DNA of 64,000 nt from Segatella baroniae B14 (GCF_022024235.1 NZ_CP091799.1:2173001-2237000), one strand, 5' to 3'; positions 8,314 through 18,246 are shown, numbered from the stretch's first letter. Program-made: numbers and translations. The notes: generated by a model from the letters alone, not told the origin.

Positions 8314-9156
8314 ATGATAACATTACCACAGCGCCCTGGACCGATTGGCGTATTTGATTCCGGATATGGCGGCTTAACCATCTTACATGGTATTCGTCAA
8401 TTATTGCCTCAGTATGATTATCTTTATTTAGGTGATAATGCTAGAGCTCCGTATGGCATACGTTCGTTTGATGTTGTATATCAGTTTACTCGACAGGCTG
8501 TGCTCAAAATGTTTCAAATGGGATGTCAGTTGGTTATTCTTGGTTGTAATACGGCATCGGCTAAAGCTCTGAGAAGTATTCAGCAACGAGATTTGCCAGA
8601 ATTAGATCCAAGTCGTCGTGTATTGGGAGTAATTCGTCCTACAGCAGAAATAATCGGAAACCTTACATCTTCCCGTCATGTCGGGCTCTTGGCTACAGAA
8701 GGTACCATCAAGAGTCAGAGTTATGATATCGAAATCAAGAAACTCTTTCCTGATATTCAGGTGTCGGGTGTTGCCTGTCCGTTTTGGGTCCCTTTGGTAG
8801 AGTATAATGAGATGGATAGCCCTGGTGCAGATTACTTTGTAAAGAAGCGTGTTGACGAACTCATGCTCAAGGATAAGGATATTGATGCCATTATATTGGG
8901 ATGTACCCATTTTCCACTGCTAATGCCGAAGATAATAAAGTATGTAAGCCCTTCAATCAGAATTATTTCACAAGGAGAATATGTGGCAGATAGTCTGAAA
9001 GCTTATCTAGAGCGTCATCCTGAGATGGAGCATAAGTGTACCAAGGGTGGTAGTTGTCATTATTACACTACTGAGAATGCTGACAAATTTAAAGATAGTG
9101 CTTCCATTTTCCTTCACGAAAAGGTAAATGTGAGTCATATTGATCTCGACAAATAA
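8314..9156 (+). CDS. murI: Glutamate racemase
   Basis: A cytosolic enzyme of 280 residues that makes D-glutamate for peptidoglycan. The two catalytic cysteines sit in LVILGCNTASAKAL and AIILGCTHFPLL, the classic pair; PIGVFDSGYGGLTIL is the N-terminal family signature. I chose the ATG at 8314. A GTG at 8284 extends the frame by 10 residues directly abutting the skp stop, but those residues (VCAVFKKVSI) are not part of the family. It continues the envelope operon, linking peptidoglycan precursor supply with outer-membrane biogenesis. Confidence 0.95.
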   Translation: MITLPQRPGPIGVFDSGYGGLTILHGIRQLLPQYDYLYLGDNARAPYGIRSFDVVYQFTRQAVLKMFQMGCQLVILGCNTASAKALRSIQQRDLPELDPSRRVLGVIRPTAEIIGNLTSSRHVGLLATEGTIKSQSYDIEIKKLFPDIQVSGVACPFWVPLVEYNEMDSPGADYFVKKRVDELMLKDKDIDAIILGCTHFPLLMPKIIKYVSPSIRIISQGEYVADSLKAYLERHPEMEHKCTKGGSCHYYTTENADKFKDSASIFLHEKVNVSHIDLDK

Positions 9157-9164
9157 TTGGAATT

Positions 9165-9500
9165 ATGCAAGAAACAAGACAAAATCGTATTTCAAGACTT
9201 CTACAGAAGGAGTTGAGTCTTATATTTGAAACAGAAACCCGTAAGATGCGTGGTGTCATGGTAAGTGTAACGCGTGTTAAGGTAAGTCCTGATTTGGGTA
9301 TCTGTACTGCTTATTTGAGTATCTTTCCTTCAGAAAAGGGTGAAGAGTTGATGGCTAATATTAATAGCAATGAGAAAAGTATTCGCTATGAACTTGGAAA
9401 ACGTGTAGGTAAGCAGCTCCGTATAGTACCTGAACTCAGATTTTTTATCGACGACAGTCTAGATTATATTGAACGAATTGACGAACTGTTGAAAAAATAA
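9165..9500 (+). CDS. rbfA: Ribosome-binding factor A
   Basis: A 111-residue KH-fold protein that binds the 30S subunit during late 16S rRNA 5'-end maturation. It starts QETRQNRISRLLQKELSLI, the usual RbfA first helix, and has VSVTRVKVSPDLGICTAYLSIF and the C-terminal LRFFIDDSLDYIERIDELL, a textbook family ending. It lies 8 nt after murI and overlaps the next start codon by one base (TAATGA), so it is cotranslated with the permease gene. Confidence 0.95.
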   Translation: MQETRQNRISRLLQKELSLIFETETRKMRGVMVSVTRVKVSPDLGICTAYLSIFPSEKGEELMANINSNEKSIRYELGKRVGKQLRIVPELRFFIDDSLDYIERIDELLKK

Positions 9501-10729
9501 TGAACTTTCCTTTTTTTATAGCTCGTAGATATCTTTTTTCTAAGAAGAGTACGCATGCTATTAATATCATCAGTGCAATATCAGTAGTCGGCGTTGCGGT
9601 AGCAACTACGGCACTGGTTATTGTACTGAGTGTGTTTAATGGCTTTCACGATTTGGTGGCTTCCCTCTTCACCAGTTTTGATCCTCAACTTACAGTGGTT
9701 CCGGTAACAGGAAAAACTGTGCCGAACGATGATCCGATTCTTACTCAAATTAAGGCACTGCCACAGATAGATATTGCTTCAGAGACCATAGAAGACCAGG
9801 CTCTTGCTGTTTACAATAATAAGCAGGCCATGGTAACTGTTAAGGGTGTAGAAGATAATTTTTCTGATCTTACCCACATCAAGGAAATTCTTTATGGTGA
9901 TGGCGAGTATGAACTCCATGCTGCCAACCTTCAATATGGAGTAATTGGTATCCGTCTTGCACAAGATCTTGGCACTGGTGCAAAATGGAACGGTTATCTA
10001 AAAATCTATGCTCCTCAGCGTGAAGGACAGCTTGATATGTCTAATCTTGATGGTGGTTTCGTGGTTGATTCTTTAATATCGCCAGGAGTAGTTTTCTCAG
10101 TAAAACAGAGTAAATATGATGCTGGCTATATCCTTACCTCTATCGAATTCGCCCGTAATCTTTTTGGTCAGCAAGGAATGCTCTCTGCTTTGGAATTACG
10201 TCTTAAACCTGGAAGTGATTTAGACGCTGTTAAGATGAAGATACAGCAGTTGGCTGGTGATAAGTATCGCGTTATGGACCGGTTTGAGCAACAGGAAGAT
10301 ACTTTCAAAATTATGAGTATCGAGAAGTTTATCGCTTATATCTTCCTCAGTTTTATTCTTATTGTAGCCTGTTTTAATATTGTCGGTTCACTTTCTATGC
10401 TTATTATTGATAAGAAAGAAGATGTGGTTACCCTGCGTAATCTTGGTGCTACCGATAAACAAATAACTCGTGTCTTTCTTTTTGAAGGCAGGATGATATC
10501 TGCCATTGGAGCCATTATAGGTGTGCTTCTCGGTCTTTTACTCTGCTTAATACAGCAAGAATTTGGTATTGTTGCTTTAGGTGATTCTGAGGGCTCATTT
10601 ATTGTCAATGCTTATCCGGTAAGTGTGCATTATGTAGATGTGCTGGTTATCTTCCTAACAGTAATTCTTATCGGTTGGTTGGCTGTATGGTATCCTGTAA
10701 GATATTTAAGCAAGAGATTGCTCAACTAA
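9500..10729 (+). CDS. LolC/LolE-type ABC transporter permease (FtsX family)
   Basis: A 409-residue inner-membrane permease: a TM helix at about 20-45 (AINIISAISVVGVAVATTALVIVLSVFNGF), a large periplasmic MacB-PCD-like domain (about 50-270), and three C-terminal TM helices from about 275 in the FtsX fold (FILIVACFNIVGSLSMLIIDKKEDVVTLRNLGA is characteristic). LolC/E with LolD extracts lipoproteins from the inner membrane. No ATPase gene is adjacent, so LolD must be encoded elsewhere. A strong terminator closes the envelope operon right after it. The family is certain; the lipoprotein substrate is inferred. Confidence 0.85.
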   Translation: MNFPFFIARRYLFSKKSTHAINIISAISVVGVAVATTALVIVLSVFNGFHDLVASLFTSFDPQLTVVPVTGKTVPNDDPILTQIKALPQIDIASETIEDQALAVYNNKQAMVTVKGVEDNFSDLTHIKEILYGDGEYELHAANLQYGVIGIRLAQDLGTGAKWNGYLKIYAPQREGQLDMSNLDGGFVVDSLISPGVVFSVKQSKYDAGYILTSIEFARNLFGQQGMLSALELRLKPGSDLDAVKMKIQQLAGDKYRVMDRFEQQEDTFKIMSIEKFIAYIFLSFILIVACFNIVGSLSMLIIDKKEDVVTLRNLGATDKQITRVFLFEGRMISAIGAIIGVLLGLLLCLIQQEFGIVALGDSEGSFIVNAYPVSVHYVDVLVIFLTVILIGWLAVWYPVRYLSKRLLN

Positions 10730-10755
10730 GTATTCTTATGATGATAGTTTCTTTG

Positions 10756-10797
10756 CGCTCCCTATTTCGAAGATAATCGAAATAGGGAGCGTTTTTT
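10756..10797 (+). terminator. Intrinsic terminator of the envelope operon
   Basis: A 15-bp perfect stem (10756-10770 with 10777-10791), a 6-nt loop and a six-T tail (10792-10797). The stretch 10798-11001 after it holds no ORF or RNA gene that I can support. Confidence 0.93.
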
Positions 10798-11001
10798 AGT
10801 ATGCTCGATATTGAGCATTGTCTAATGGGGGTAAGTCTCGAGTGAGTCTTAGTAGCGATGATTACTCTGCCAATAGTAGTATGAATACTGATAATTCTTA
10901 GGCAAGAGCAGCTGTTCGTGTCAATACATCACCTCAATATGCCATGCTTCGATTGTGATGCCATTTTAATATAATGCCTAAAAAGTGATAGAAGGTAAAG
11001 A

Positions 11002-11033
11002 GAGGTCGTGTCAAAAGTAACAGACACGACCTC
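11002..11033 (-). terminator. Palindromic terminator-like element GAGGTCGTGTC, copy 1
   Basis: Perfect 11-bp arms GAGGTCGTGTC (11002-11012) and GACACGACCTC (11023-11033), 7 bp downstream of the minus-strand O-methyltransferase stop. The same arms recur at 25961-26005. Confidence 0.75.
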
Positions 11034-11040
11034 AATTCTT

Positions 11041-11679
11041 TTATTTCTTTCTTATCAATGTTAAACCATCTCGAAGTGGGAGAATGACTTTTTCCACTCG
11101 CTCATCTTTGGCGACAAAAGTGTTAAAATGATCAATGCCAATGGTTTGCTGGTCTTTGGTGTAGTTGGGATCAATTACATGACCATCCCAAAGTGTGTTG
11201 TCTGCTAAGATGAATCCACCAGGATGGAGTATAGAGAGTGTCATTTCGTAATCCTCTATATAGTTGCGCTTGTTGCCATCTAGAAAAGCCATATCGAAGA
11301 TGATGCCTAGTTTTGGTGCTTCCTCATATGCATCTCCTATCCGAAAGTCTATTTTGTCGGCCACACTACTGCCTTCAATCCAAGGACGAGTGAAATCTTC
11401 CATTTCATCGTTTATTTCGAAAGTGTAAACCTTGCCTCCTTCTTCCAGTCCTTCGGCCATGCAGATGGCGCTATATCCACTAAAAGTGCCAATTTCTAGA
11501 ATGTTTTTTGGACGAATCATGTGAACTAACATCTTGAGTAATCGGCCTTGAAGATGTCCGCTGGCCATACGGCCATGTACAGTATGGATATTAGTAGCTC
11601 GATACAAGCGATAGAGATAATCACCTTGCTCGTCGATATGGTCGAGAATGTACTCGTCGATTCCTTGTGTCTCAACCAT
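11041..11679 (-). CDS. SAM-dependent O-methyltransferase (class I, COG4122 type)
   Basis: A 212-residue cytosolic methyltransferase. NILEIGTFSGYSAICMAEGL is the SAM-binding loop of the catechol/caffeoyl-CoA O-methyltransferase family, DMAFLDGNKRNY carries the metal-binding Asp, and ILADNTLWDGHV is the second conserved metal site block. The physiological substrate is unknown for most bacterial members. The start abuts the aroQ stop with one nucleotide between, so aroQ and this gene form a minus-strand pair. Length is normal. The reaction type is confident, the substrate open. Confidence 0.9.
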   Translation of the reverse strand: MVETQGIDEYILDHIDEQGDYLYRLYRATNIHTVHGRMASGHLQGRLLKMLVHMIRPKNILEIGTFSGYSAICMAEGLEEGGKVYTFEINDEMEDFTRPWIEGSSVADKIDFRIGDAYEEAPKLGIIFDMAFLDGNKRNYIEDYEMTLSILHPGGFILADNTLWDGHVIDPNYTKDQQTIGIDHFNTFVAKDERVEKVILPLRDGLTLIRKK

Positions 11680-11680
11680 A

Positions 11681-12109
11681 TTACTTCTCCTGTTGAGCTA
11701 AGATGCCAGCGATAGCCATGTCATAACCGGCTAAGCCAAAACCACAAATAACACCTAAACAGGCGGGTGATAGGTATGAATGATGGCGGAATTCTTCGCG
11801 CTTGTGCACATTTGAAATGTGTACTTCTACTGTAGGGCATTTGAGTGAACGGATGCAATCTTGAAGAGCAATACTTGTATGTGTATATGCTCCTGCATTG
11901 AGTATGATGCCATCGTAATCAAATCCTACTTCTTGCATTTTATTGATGAGCTCACCTTCAATATTGCTTTGATAATAATCTATTTGTATATCAGGATATT
12001 TGCTTTGTAATTGTGGTAAATAAGTTTCGAATGAACTCTTTCCATAGATTCCTGGTTCTCTTATACCAAGAAGATTGAGATTAGGACCATTAATTATTTG
12101 TATCTTCAT
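11681..12109 (-). CDS. aroQ: 3-dehydroquinate dehydratase, type II
   Basis: The third shikimate-pathway step: a dodecameric enzyme removing water from 3-dehydroquinate. The chosen start gives 142 residues, the family norm; it begins MKIQIINGPNLNLLGIREP with the catalytic Tyr in GIYG (about residue 22), then LNAGAYTHTSIALQD and EVHISNVHKREEFRHHSY with the catalytic His. The frame extends 22 codons further upstream to 12175, but that would cross the divergent xerD start and adds non-family residues. aroQ and xerD are divergent with 52 bp between starts. Confidence 0.95.
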   Translation of the reverse strand: MKIQIINGPNLNLLGIREPGIYGKSSFETYLPQLQSKYPDIQIDYYQSNIEGELINKMQEVGFDYDGIILNAGAYTHTSIALQDCIRSLKCPTVEVHISNVHKREEFRHHSYLSPACLGVICGFGLAGYDMAIAGILAQQEK

Positions 12110-12133
12110 GACAATAATTTTTTTACTTTTTGT

Positions 12134-12141
12134 TAACTTTG
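12134..12141 (+). promoter_or_regulatory. -7 promoter element of xerD
   Basis: TAACTTTG, 20 bp before the chosen xerD ATG. No clear -33 TTTG at standard spacing. Confidence 0.5.
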
Positions 12142-12161
12142 TGGCAAAAGTAAGAAAATTA

Positions 12162-13076
12162 ATGGAGAAAGACAAAAAATCAGGATTGAATATCGTGAAG
12201 CAATTCGATCGTTACCTGAAGTTAGAGTGTAACTATTCAGCGAATACGCTGGAGGCTTACAGGCACGATATCAGGTATTTGCTTGAATTTTTTGAGGAGC
12301 ATCAACAGAATCCGATAGACGCAAAACTCGAAGATTTGGAATTATTTGCGACTTCGATTCATGAGAAGGGGATAGGTGCCCGTTCACAGGCTCGTATTCT
12401 TAGTGGAGTAAGATCATTTTATCGTTTTCTACAACTCGAAGGTTATATTAAAGATGATCCAACAGAACTTTTAGAATCTCCTCATCTTGGTGAGCATTTG
12501 CCAACTTATCTTACAACGGAAGAAGTGGATAGGTTGGAAGCATCAATTGACTTGTCAAAATGGGAGGGACAACGTAATAAGGCTATTATAGAAGTGCTCT
12601 TTAGTTGCGGACTTCGTGTGTCAGAGCTAGTAAATTTGAAAATCAGTAACTGCTTTATGGATGAAAAGTTTGTGAGAGTCTTGGGTAAAGGCAGTAAGGA
12701 AAGACTAGTACCGATATCTGAAAATGCTATTAGAGAAGTAAATTACTGGCTGATGGACCGTAATCTGATGGTTATTAAGCCTGGTGAAGAAGATTACCTC
12801 TTTTTAAATAGACGAGGATCTCATCTTACTCGTACGATGATTTTAATTATGATTAAGCGTCAAGCCGTAGCGGCAGGTATCACAAAGATTATATCGCCCC
12901 ATACTTTGCGTCATTCTTTTGCCACAGCCTTGCTCAAAGGTGGAGCAGATCTTAGAGCTATTCAAGTAATGTTAGGGCACGAGGATATTGGTACTACCGA
13001 AATTTATACTCATATGGAAACTTCCGACTTAAAAAGGGAGATCTTAGAGCATCATCCACGAAACCTCAAGCATTAA
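12162..13076 (+). CDS. xerD: Tyrosine recombinase XerD
   Basis: A 304-residue site-specific recombinase that resolves chromosome dimers at dif together with a XerC partner. The N-terminal SAM-like core-binding domain spans about 5-95. The catalytic set is visible: R152 in FSCGLRVSEL, H247 and R250 in HTLRHSF, H273 in MLGHEDIGTTEIYTH and nucleophile Y282. The start at 12162 (MEKDKKSGL) gives family length; the longer frame from 12075 would overlap aroQ and begin with a spurious hydrophobic stretch. Nothing nearby resembles an integron or phage, so the housekeeping XerD reading is preferred over a mobile-element integrase. Confidence 0.93.
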   Translation: MEKDKKSGLNIVKQFDRYLKLECNYSANTLEAYRHDIRYLLEFFEEHQQNPIDAKLEDLELFATSIHEKGIGARSQARILSGVRSFYRFLQLEGYIKDDPTELLESPHLGEHLPTYLTTEEVDRLEASIDLSKWEGQRNKAIIEVLFSCGLRVSELVNLKISNCFMDEKFVRVLGKGSKERLVPISENAIREVNYWLMDRNLMVIKPGEEDYLFLNRRGSHLTRTMILIMIKRQAVAAGITKIISPHTLRHSFATALLKGGADLRAIQVMLGHEDIGTTEIYTHMETSDLKREILEHHPRNLKH

Positions 13077-13099
13077 ATACCCCTTTTTTGTGGTTTTGT

Positions 13100-13131
13100 T
13101 TTGTTATTCGCTAGATTTAGAGTAACTTTGC
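13100..13131 (+). promoter_or_regulatory. Promoter of the metK operon
   Basis: TTTG at 13100-13103 and TAACTTTGC at 13123-13131 with 19 bp between: both Bacteroidota promoter halves at standard spacing, 37 bp before metK. No SAM riboswitch fold is apparent in the short leader. Confidence 0.8.
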
Positions 13132-13168
13132 AATCGAAAAAAGATAAAGAATTAAAAGATAGATAATT

Positions 13169-14425
13169 ATGGCATATTTGTTTTCATCTGAGTCGGTGTC
13201 TGAAGGACACCCAGATAAAGTGGCTGACCAGATTTCTGATGCATTGTTAGATCAGTTTCTTGCTTATGATCCTGATGCTCACTGTGCTATAGAAACTTTT
13301 GATACAACTGGGCAGGTCGTTATTATGGGTGAGGTTCGCTCTAGTGAGTATATTGATTTGCAGACTATCGCACGTAAGACGATTAACAACATCGGATATA
13401 CCAAGGCTGAATATCAGTTTGATGGTAATAGTTGTGGTATTTTGACTGCCATTCACGAACAGAGTGATGATATTAATCGAGGAGTTTCTCGAGAAGAAGA
13501 AGATAACCAAGGTGCTGGTGATCAGGGTATGATGTTTGGCTACGCATGTAATGAAACAGAAAACTATATGCCTGCTACTCTCGATTTAGCTCATCTTATT
13601 ATGCGTGTTCTTGCAGACATCCGTAAGGAGGGCAAAGTGATGACTTATCTTCGTCCAGACTCAAAGAGTCAAGTTACCATAGAATATAGCGATGATAATG
13701 TTCCTCAGCGCATTGACACTATCGTAGTTTCTACTCAGCATGACCAGTTTGATGAAGACGATGAGCGTATGTTGGCTAAGATTAAGGAGGATGTACTCAA
13801 TATTCTGATGCCTCGCGTAAAAGAGTGCTGTGATAAGAAAGTGCTTGCTTTGTTTAATGATGATATTAAGTATTTTATTAATCCTACTGGTAAATTTGTT
13901 ATTGGTGGTCCTCATGGTGATACAGGTCTTACAGGTCGTAAGATTATCGTTGATACTTATGGTGGAAAAGGTGCTCATGGTGGTGGCGCTTTCTCTGGTA
14001 AAGATCCAAGTAAGGTAGACCGTAGTGCTGCGTATGCGGCTCGTTATATCGCTAAAAATATGGTAGCAGCTGGTGTATCAGACGAGATCTTGGTACAGTT
14101 AGCTTATGCTATTGGTGTAGCTCAACCTGTAAGTGTATATGTTAATACATATGGCAAAAGTCATGTAAATATGACAGATGGGGAGATTGCTGCTAAGATT
14201 GCTACAATGTTTGATCTTCGTCCAAAGGCTATAGAGCGTACGTTGAAACTAAGACAGCCTATGTATCTAGAAACCGCAGCATATGGCCATATGGGACGAA
14301 AGAATGAAATTGTCAATAAGACTTTCACCAGTTTCTATCATGAAACCAAGACCATGTCTGTGGAATTGTTCACTTGGGAAAAACTGGATAAGGTAAATGA
14401 TATTAAAAAGGAGTTCGGATTATAA
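13169..14425 (+). CDS. metK: S-adenosylmethionine synthetase
   Basis: A 418-residue cytosolic tetrameric enzyme making SAM from methionine and ATP. The N-terminal [20 protein letters not shown] holds the ATP-site His; [12 protein letters not shown] and [21 protein letters not shown] with [19 protein letters not shown] are the two family signatures. It is slightly longer than E. coli MetK (384), as usual in Bacteroidota, with an insertion around 160-185. It is first in a dense operon; the next gene starts 1 nt after its stop. Confidence 0.97.
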   Translation: MAYLFSSESVSEGHPDKVADQISDALLDQFLAYDPDAHCAIETFDTTGQVVIMGEVRSSEYIDLQTIARKTINNIGYTKAEYQFDGNSCGILTAIHEQSDDINRGVSREEEDNQGAGDQGMMFGYACNETENYMPATLDLAHLIMRVLADIRKEGKVMTYLRPDSKSQVTIEYSDDNVPQRIDTIVVSTQHDQFDEDDERMLAKIKEDVLNILMPRVKECCDKKVLALFNDDIKYFINPTGKFVIGGPHGDTGLTGRKIIVDTYGGKGAHGGGAFSGKDPSKVDRSAAYAARYIAKNMVAAGVSDEILVQLAYAIGVAQPVSVYVNTYGKSHVNMTDGEIAAKIATMFDLRPKAIERTLKLRQPMYLETAAYGHMGRKNEIVNKTFTSFYHETKTMSVELFTWEKLDKVNDIKKEFGL

Positions 14426-14426
14426 A

Positions 14427-15449
14427 ATGACGACTCAATTAGCTGATTCATCAGTTGTCAGCGAAGAAACGGTACAGTCGGTCTCGACTTATAAAACACA
14501 TTCAGGACAGCTAACTCCAAAAGAAATTTTGAGTTGGCTGCCTGCGAATGCAACCCCTGCCCAGCAGGATTCTGCCATTCAGGCTCATATCAAGCCAGGA
14601 AAGATACATTACAGTTCTCGGCCTGATACACTGCATCTTCCTGGGCACAAGCCAGGTAAGAGTTTGATGACTGTTAGCTTGCCTACCTACTACAAAGAGT
14701 CATTTTTCTCTAAGAGTCCCCTATTTCATCCGGAATTACCAGGTGGACGTCTTGGCGTGGCAGGAGATCCTGTACCTTATACCCTTGCATCAGACAATCT
14801 GATTACAGGAGTGCTGTTAGGTTGCTTTGTATTAGCTACATTGGCTTTTTCTAAATCTCAGCGTTTCATTTACCGACAAGTGAAAGATTTTTTCTTTGCG
14901 CCAAGAATTGGAACAACGACAATTACAGAAACTTCAACTGAAGTAAGATATCAGATGTTTTTTGTCTTACAGACGTGTTTACTTTTAACTATCAACTTCT
15001 TCTTCTTTACACGAACATTTGTTAGTGATACTTTCACGATAGATCAGTTTAAGATTATGGGTGTTAACCTAGGGGTGGTAGTAGCTTATTACGTCTTCAA
15101 ATTTGTTGCCTATTGGTTTACAGGATGGGTCTTTTTTGATAGTAAAAAGACTGAACAATGGCTCAAGTCTTTTATCTTCTTAGTATCTACAGAAGGAGTT
15201 CTCTTATTTCCTGTAGTTTTACTATTGGTATATTTTGATTTACCTATTCAAAGTACGTTTATTTATACGGCATTTGTTATCATATTGGTAAAAATATTAT
15301 CATTTTATAAGAGCTATAGTATCTTTTTTAAAAGAATCGGTGCTATTTTGCAATTTATTTTGTACTTTTGTGCCCTCGAAATCATGCCTTTAGCAGCACT
15401 ATGGGGAGCACTAATCATGATCAGTAATTATTTGAAAATAAATTTTTAG
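14427..15449 (+). CDS. DUF4271 membrane protein
   Basis: A 340-residue protein of unknown function. The N-terminal 120 residues are Ser/Thr/Pro-rich and polar. From about residue 125 there are roughly six hydrophobic helices (for example NLITGVLLGCFVLATLAFS and FVLQTCLLLTINFFFF), so it sits in the inner membrane. Position between metK and hemD-rnpA-yidD is where Bacteroidota carry DUF4271, and the sequence fits my memory of that family. The ATG 1 nt after the metK stop was chosen; an upstream in-frame start at 14397 lies inside metK. Cotranscription with hemD (9 nt gap) is likely. Confidence 0.8.
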   Translation: MTTQLADSSVVSEETVQSVSTYKTHSGQLTPKEILSWLPANATPAQQDSAIQAHIKPGKIHYSSRPDTLHLPGHKPGKSLMTVSLPTYYKESFFSKSPLFHPELPGGRLGVAGDPVPYTLASDNLITGVLLGCFVLATLAFSKSQRFIYRQVKDFFFAPRIGTTTITETSTEVRYQMFFVLQTCLLLTINFFFFTRTFVSDTFTIDQFKIMGVNLGVVVAYYVFKFVAYWFTGWVFFDSKKTEQWLKSFIFLVSTEGVLLFPVVLLLVYFDLPIQSTFIYTAFVIILVKILSFYKSYSIFFKRIGAILQFILYFCALEIMPLAALWGALIMISNYLKINF

Positions 15450-15458
15450 GACACTACG

Positions 15459-16208
15459 ATGATAAAGAAAATTTTAATATCACAGCCTAAGCCTACGAGT
15501 GAAAAGTCACCATACTTTGATATTGAAAAAGAATTCAATGTTAAGTGTGATTTCCACCCATTTTTTAAAGTGGAAGGACTTACTTCTAAAGAATTTCGTC
15601 AGCAGAAGATTAATATTTTAGATTATACTGCGGTAGTCTTTACATCTCGTCATGCTATTGATAACTTCTTCAAGTTGGCTAAGGATTTGCGAGTTACAAT
15701 TCCTGAGGATATGAAATATTTCTGTGTTATTGAGAATATCGCATTTTACATCCAAAAGTATGTACAGTATCGCAAGCGCAAAGTATTCTTTGGTAATACA
15801 GGTAAACTGGCTGATTTGGTACCATTGATGATGAAGCATAAGGATGAAAAATACCTAATTCCTATGAGTAGTGCTCACCAAAATGATGATGTTAAGACAT
15901 TGCTTGATAGTAAGGGGTTGAATCATAAGGAGTGCATCATGTACCGTACCGTAAGTAATGACTTTACTGAAGAAGAAAAGAAAGCTTTCGATTATGATAT
16001 GCTGCTATTTTTCAGTCCTACAGGAGTAAAGGCTCTTAAGAAGAATTTTCCTGATTTTGAACAGGGTGATATCAAGATAGGAACATTTGGTACCACTACT
16101 GCACAGACTGTAGGCGACGAAGGTCTTCGTTTGGATATGCAGGCTCCTACTAAAGAACACCCATCTATGAGTAGTGCGTTGAAGGCATTTTTGAAGGAAG
16201 GTAAATAA
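15459..16208 (+). CDS. hemD: Uroporphyrinogen-III synthase-like protein
   Basis: A 249-residue two-domain protein of the HemD fold, which closes and inverts ring D of hydroxymethylbilane in heme and corrinoid biosynthesis. The recognisable stretches are KKILISQPKPT at the start, DYTAVVFTSRHAIDNFF (first domain) and DMLLFFSPTGVKALKKNF with IGTFGTTTAQTV (second domain), the SPSG and G-T-TA patterns of the family. HemD sequences are poorly conserved, so fold is surer than activity. No other heme genes are adjacent. It is 2 nt upstream of rnpA. Confidence 0.85.
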   Translation: MIKKILISQPKPTSEKSPYFDIEKEFNVKCDFHPFFKVEGLTSKEFRQQKINILDYTAVVFTSRHAIDNFFKLAKDLRVTIPEDMKYFCVIENIAFYIQKYVQYRKRKVFFGNTGKLADLVPLMMKHKDEKYLIPMSSAHQNDDVKTLLDSKGLNHKECIMYRTVSNDFTEEEKKAFDYDMLLFFSPTGVKALKKNFPDFEQGDIKIGTFGTTTAQTVGDEGLRLDMQAPTKEHPSMSSALKAFLKEGK

Positions 16209-16210
16209 TT

Positions 16211-16612
16211 ATGGCAGAATCCGAAGCATTTACATTGTGTAAAGAAGAGCGGATATGCAGTTTGAAACTGTTGGAACAACTCTTTGTACATGGGGAAAGC
16301 AAATCGATGTCTGCTTATCCCTTAAGAGTTGTATACCGACAATTTGATAGAGCAGAGGGCGACATGCAGGTAAATTTCCTGATTAGTGTACCCAAGAAAT
16401 GCTTTAAGCGAGCTGTAAAGCGTAATCGCGTGAAGCGACAAGTACGAGAAGCTTATCGAAAGAATAAGGATATCGTCTGGAAAGAAATGGAGAAAAAGAC
16501 TGATAAAAAGTTGGCAATGGCTTTTATTTGGCTTTCTGATGAATTGGCACCTTCATCATTGGTGGAGTATAAAATGAAAAATCTATTGCATCGTATAGGT
16601 GAAAGTTTATGA
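16211..16612 (+). CDS. rnpA: Ribonuclease P protein component
   Basis: A 133-residue basic protein that supports the RNase P ribozyme in tRNA 5' maturation. [23 protein letters not shown] is the family's RNR helix, and [13 protein letters not shown] the preceding strand. It starts 2 nt after hemD, and its last codons overlap the yidD start by 4 nt, an arrangement conserved in many bacteria where rnpA-yidD-yidC cluster; yidC is not here. Confidence 0.95.
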   Translation: MAESEAFTLCKEERICSLKLLEQLFVHGESKSMSAYPLRVVYRQFDRAEGDMQVNFLISVPKKCFKRAVKRNRVKRQVREAYRKNKDIVWKEMEKKTDKKLAMAFIWLSDELAPSSLVEYKMKNLLHRIGESL

Positions 16613-16860
16613 ATATCTTGAAAAAGATAGTACACTATATATCATTAGGGCTGGTGAGACTTTTGTTGTTGCCAATTCTATTTTATCAAAAATTCATAAC
16701 TCCATATACACCACCTTCGTGTCGGTTTACACCAACATGTTCGGAATATGCAAGGCAGGCTTTGCTGAAGCATGGTCCAATTAAAGGGTTGGTGCTTGCT
16801 ATTTGGCGAATCTTAAGATGTAATCCATGGGGTGGCAGTGGTTATGATCCAGTGCCGTAA
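16609..16860 (+). CDS. yidD: Membrane protein insertion efficiency factor YidD
   Basis: An 83-residue amphipathic protein at the inner membrane that assists YidC/Sec insertion. The family core is plain: [31 protein letters not shown] followed by the [14 protein letters not shown] ending; the three cysteines are the conserved ones. The start overlaps rnpA by 4 nt. It is the last gene of the metK operon; tyrS starts 70 nt further on. Confidence 0.95.
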   Translation: MNILKKIVHYISLGLVRLLLLPILFYQKFITPYTPPSCRFTPTCSEYARQALLKHGPIKGLVLAIWRILRCNPWGGSGYDPVP

Positions 16861-16930
16861 GTTGTCCTCTACAGGCGCCCCGACAATTGATAGATAATAT
16901 AGCCTTTACGGGCTTCAAAAATTAGTTTAA

Positions 16931-18229
16931 ATGAAAAACTTTGTAGAAGAACTGAAATGGCGTGGTATGCTGGCTCAGATCATGCCTGGTACTGAAGAGT
17001 ATTTGATGGAGAATATGACATCAGCTTATCTGGGTACAGACCCTACTGCTGATTCTCTTCATATCGGTCACCTTTGTGGTATTATGATGCTTCGTCATTT
17101 GCAGCGTTGTGGCCATAAGCCTTACCTCTTGGTAGGTGGTGCTACGGGTATGATAGGTGACCCTTCTGGTAAAAGTCAAGAACGTAATCTTCTAGATACT
17201 GAAACTTTGTATCACAACCAGGAAGCTATTAAAAAACAGGTTTCAAAGTTCCTTGATTTCGATGGAACTGCTCCTAATAAGGCTGAAATGGTAAACAACT
17301 ATGACTGGATGAAAGATTTTACTTTCCTTGACTTTGCTCGTGAGGTAGGTAAGCACATCACGGTCAACTATATGATGGCTAAGGATAGTGTACAGCAGCG
17401 TCTTAATGGTACTGCACGCGATGGTCTAAGCTTCACAGAGTTTACTTATCAGTTACTTCAGGGTTACGATTTCTTGTATCAATATCAAAACTATGGTGTA
17501 CGCCTACAATTGGGTGGTAACGATCAGTGGGGTAATATGACTACTGGTACAGAGCTTATTCGCCGTACTTTGGGTAGTGAGGCTCAGGCATTTTGTCTTA
17601 CATGTCCACTTATTACTAAAGCTGATGGTAAGAAGTTTGGTAAGACAGAAAGTGGTAATGTGTGGTTGGATCGTAACCGTACTACACCATATGCTTTCTA
17701 CCAGTTCTGGTTGAATGTAACTGATGATGATGCTGAACGTTATATCAAAATTTTTACCGATCTTGATCAAGATACGATTAATGCCCTTGTAGAAGAGCAT
17801 AAGCAAGATCCAGGTCGCCGTACGCTTCAGCGCCGTCTTGCAGAAGAGGTTACTACTATGGTTCATTCTAAGGAAGATCTTGATATGGCTATTGCTGCAA
17901 GTAATATTCTTTTCGGTAAAGCTACTAAAGATTCTTTGGCTCAGCTTGATGAGGCAACCCTAAACGATGTGTTTAAGGATGTGCCACACTATACTATCGA
18001 TAAATCACAACTTGGTGGTACAGCTGTAGATCTCTTTAATCAGGAGGGAATGGATATTTTCCCAAGTAAGAGCGAAATGAGAAAGCTTGTTAAAGGAGGT
18101 GGTGTATCTCTTAATAAGGAGAAATTAACAGCTTTTGATCAGGCTGTAACAGCTGAAGATTTGATAGATGGTAAGTACTTGCTTGTACAGCGAGGTAAGA
18201 AAAATTACTATTTGATTACAGTAAAATAA
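16931..18229 (+). CDS. tyrS: Tyrosyl-tRNA synthetase
   Basis: A 432-residue class I synthetase charging tRNA-Tyr. The HIGH motif is at about 44-47 (SLHIGHLCG), the tyrosine-binding TDPTADS precedes it, GGNDQWGNM is the tRNA/tyrosine pocket block, and KFGKTESGN (about 234-242) is the KMSKS loop in its TyrRS form. The C-terminal S4-like domain carries [13 protein letters not shown]. It lies between yidD and tRNA-Gln with no clear -7 element, so read-through from the metK operon is possible. Confidence 0.97.
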   Translation: MKNFVEELKWRGMLAQIMPGTEEYLMENMTSAYLGTDPTADSLHIGHLCGIMMLRHLQRCGHKPYLLVGGATGMIGDPSGKSQERNLLDTETLYHNQEAIKKQVSKFLDFDGTAPNKAEMVNNYDWMKDFTFLDFAREVGKHITVNYMMAKDSVQQRLNGTARDGLSFTEFTYQLLQGYDFLYQYQNYGVRLQLGGNDQWGNMTTGTELIRRTLGSEAQAFCLTCPLITKADGKKFGKTESGNVWLDRNRTTPYAFYQFWLNVTDDDAERYIKIFTDLDQDTINALVEEHKQDPGRRTLQRRLAEEVTTMVHSKEDLDMAIAASNILFGKATKDSLAQLDEATLNDVFKDVPHYTIDKSQLGGTAVDLFNQEGMDIFPSKSEMRKLVKGGGVSLNKEKLTAFDQAVTAEDLIDGKYLLVQRGKKNYYLITVK

Positions 18230-18246
18230 AGAAAGTTGCGTAAAAA

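Noticed and set aside
10798..11001. Possible small RNA in the gap after the LolC/E-like gene
   Set aside because: No -7 element or independent hairpin other than the two terminators at its edges.
12110..12175. Extended N-terminus of aroQ to 12175
   Set aside because: It would overlap the divergent xerD start and adds residues not found in the family.
12162..13076. Integrase of a mobile element
   Set aside because: No attachment-site repeats, no cargo and a housekeeping neighbourhood; sequence fits chromosomal XerD.
13132..13168. SAM riboswitch before metK
   Set aside because: The expected leader is under 40 nt, too short for any SAM-binding fold.
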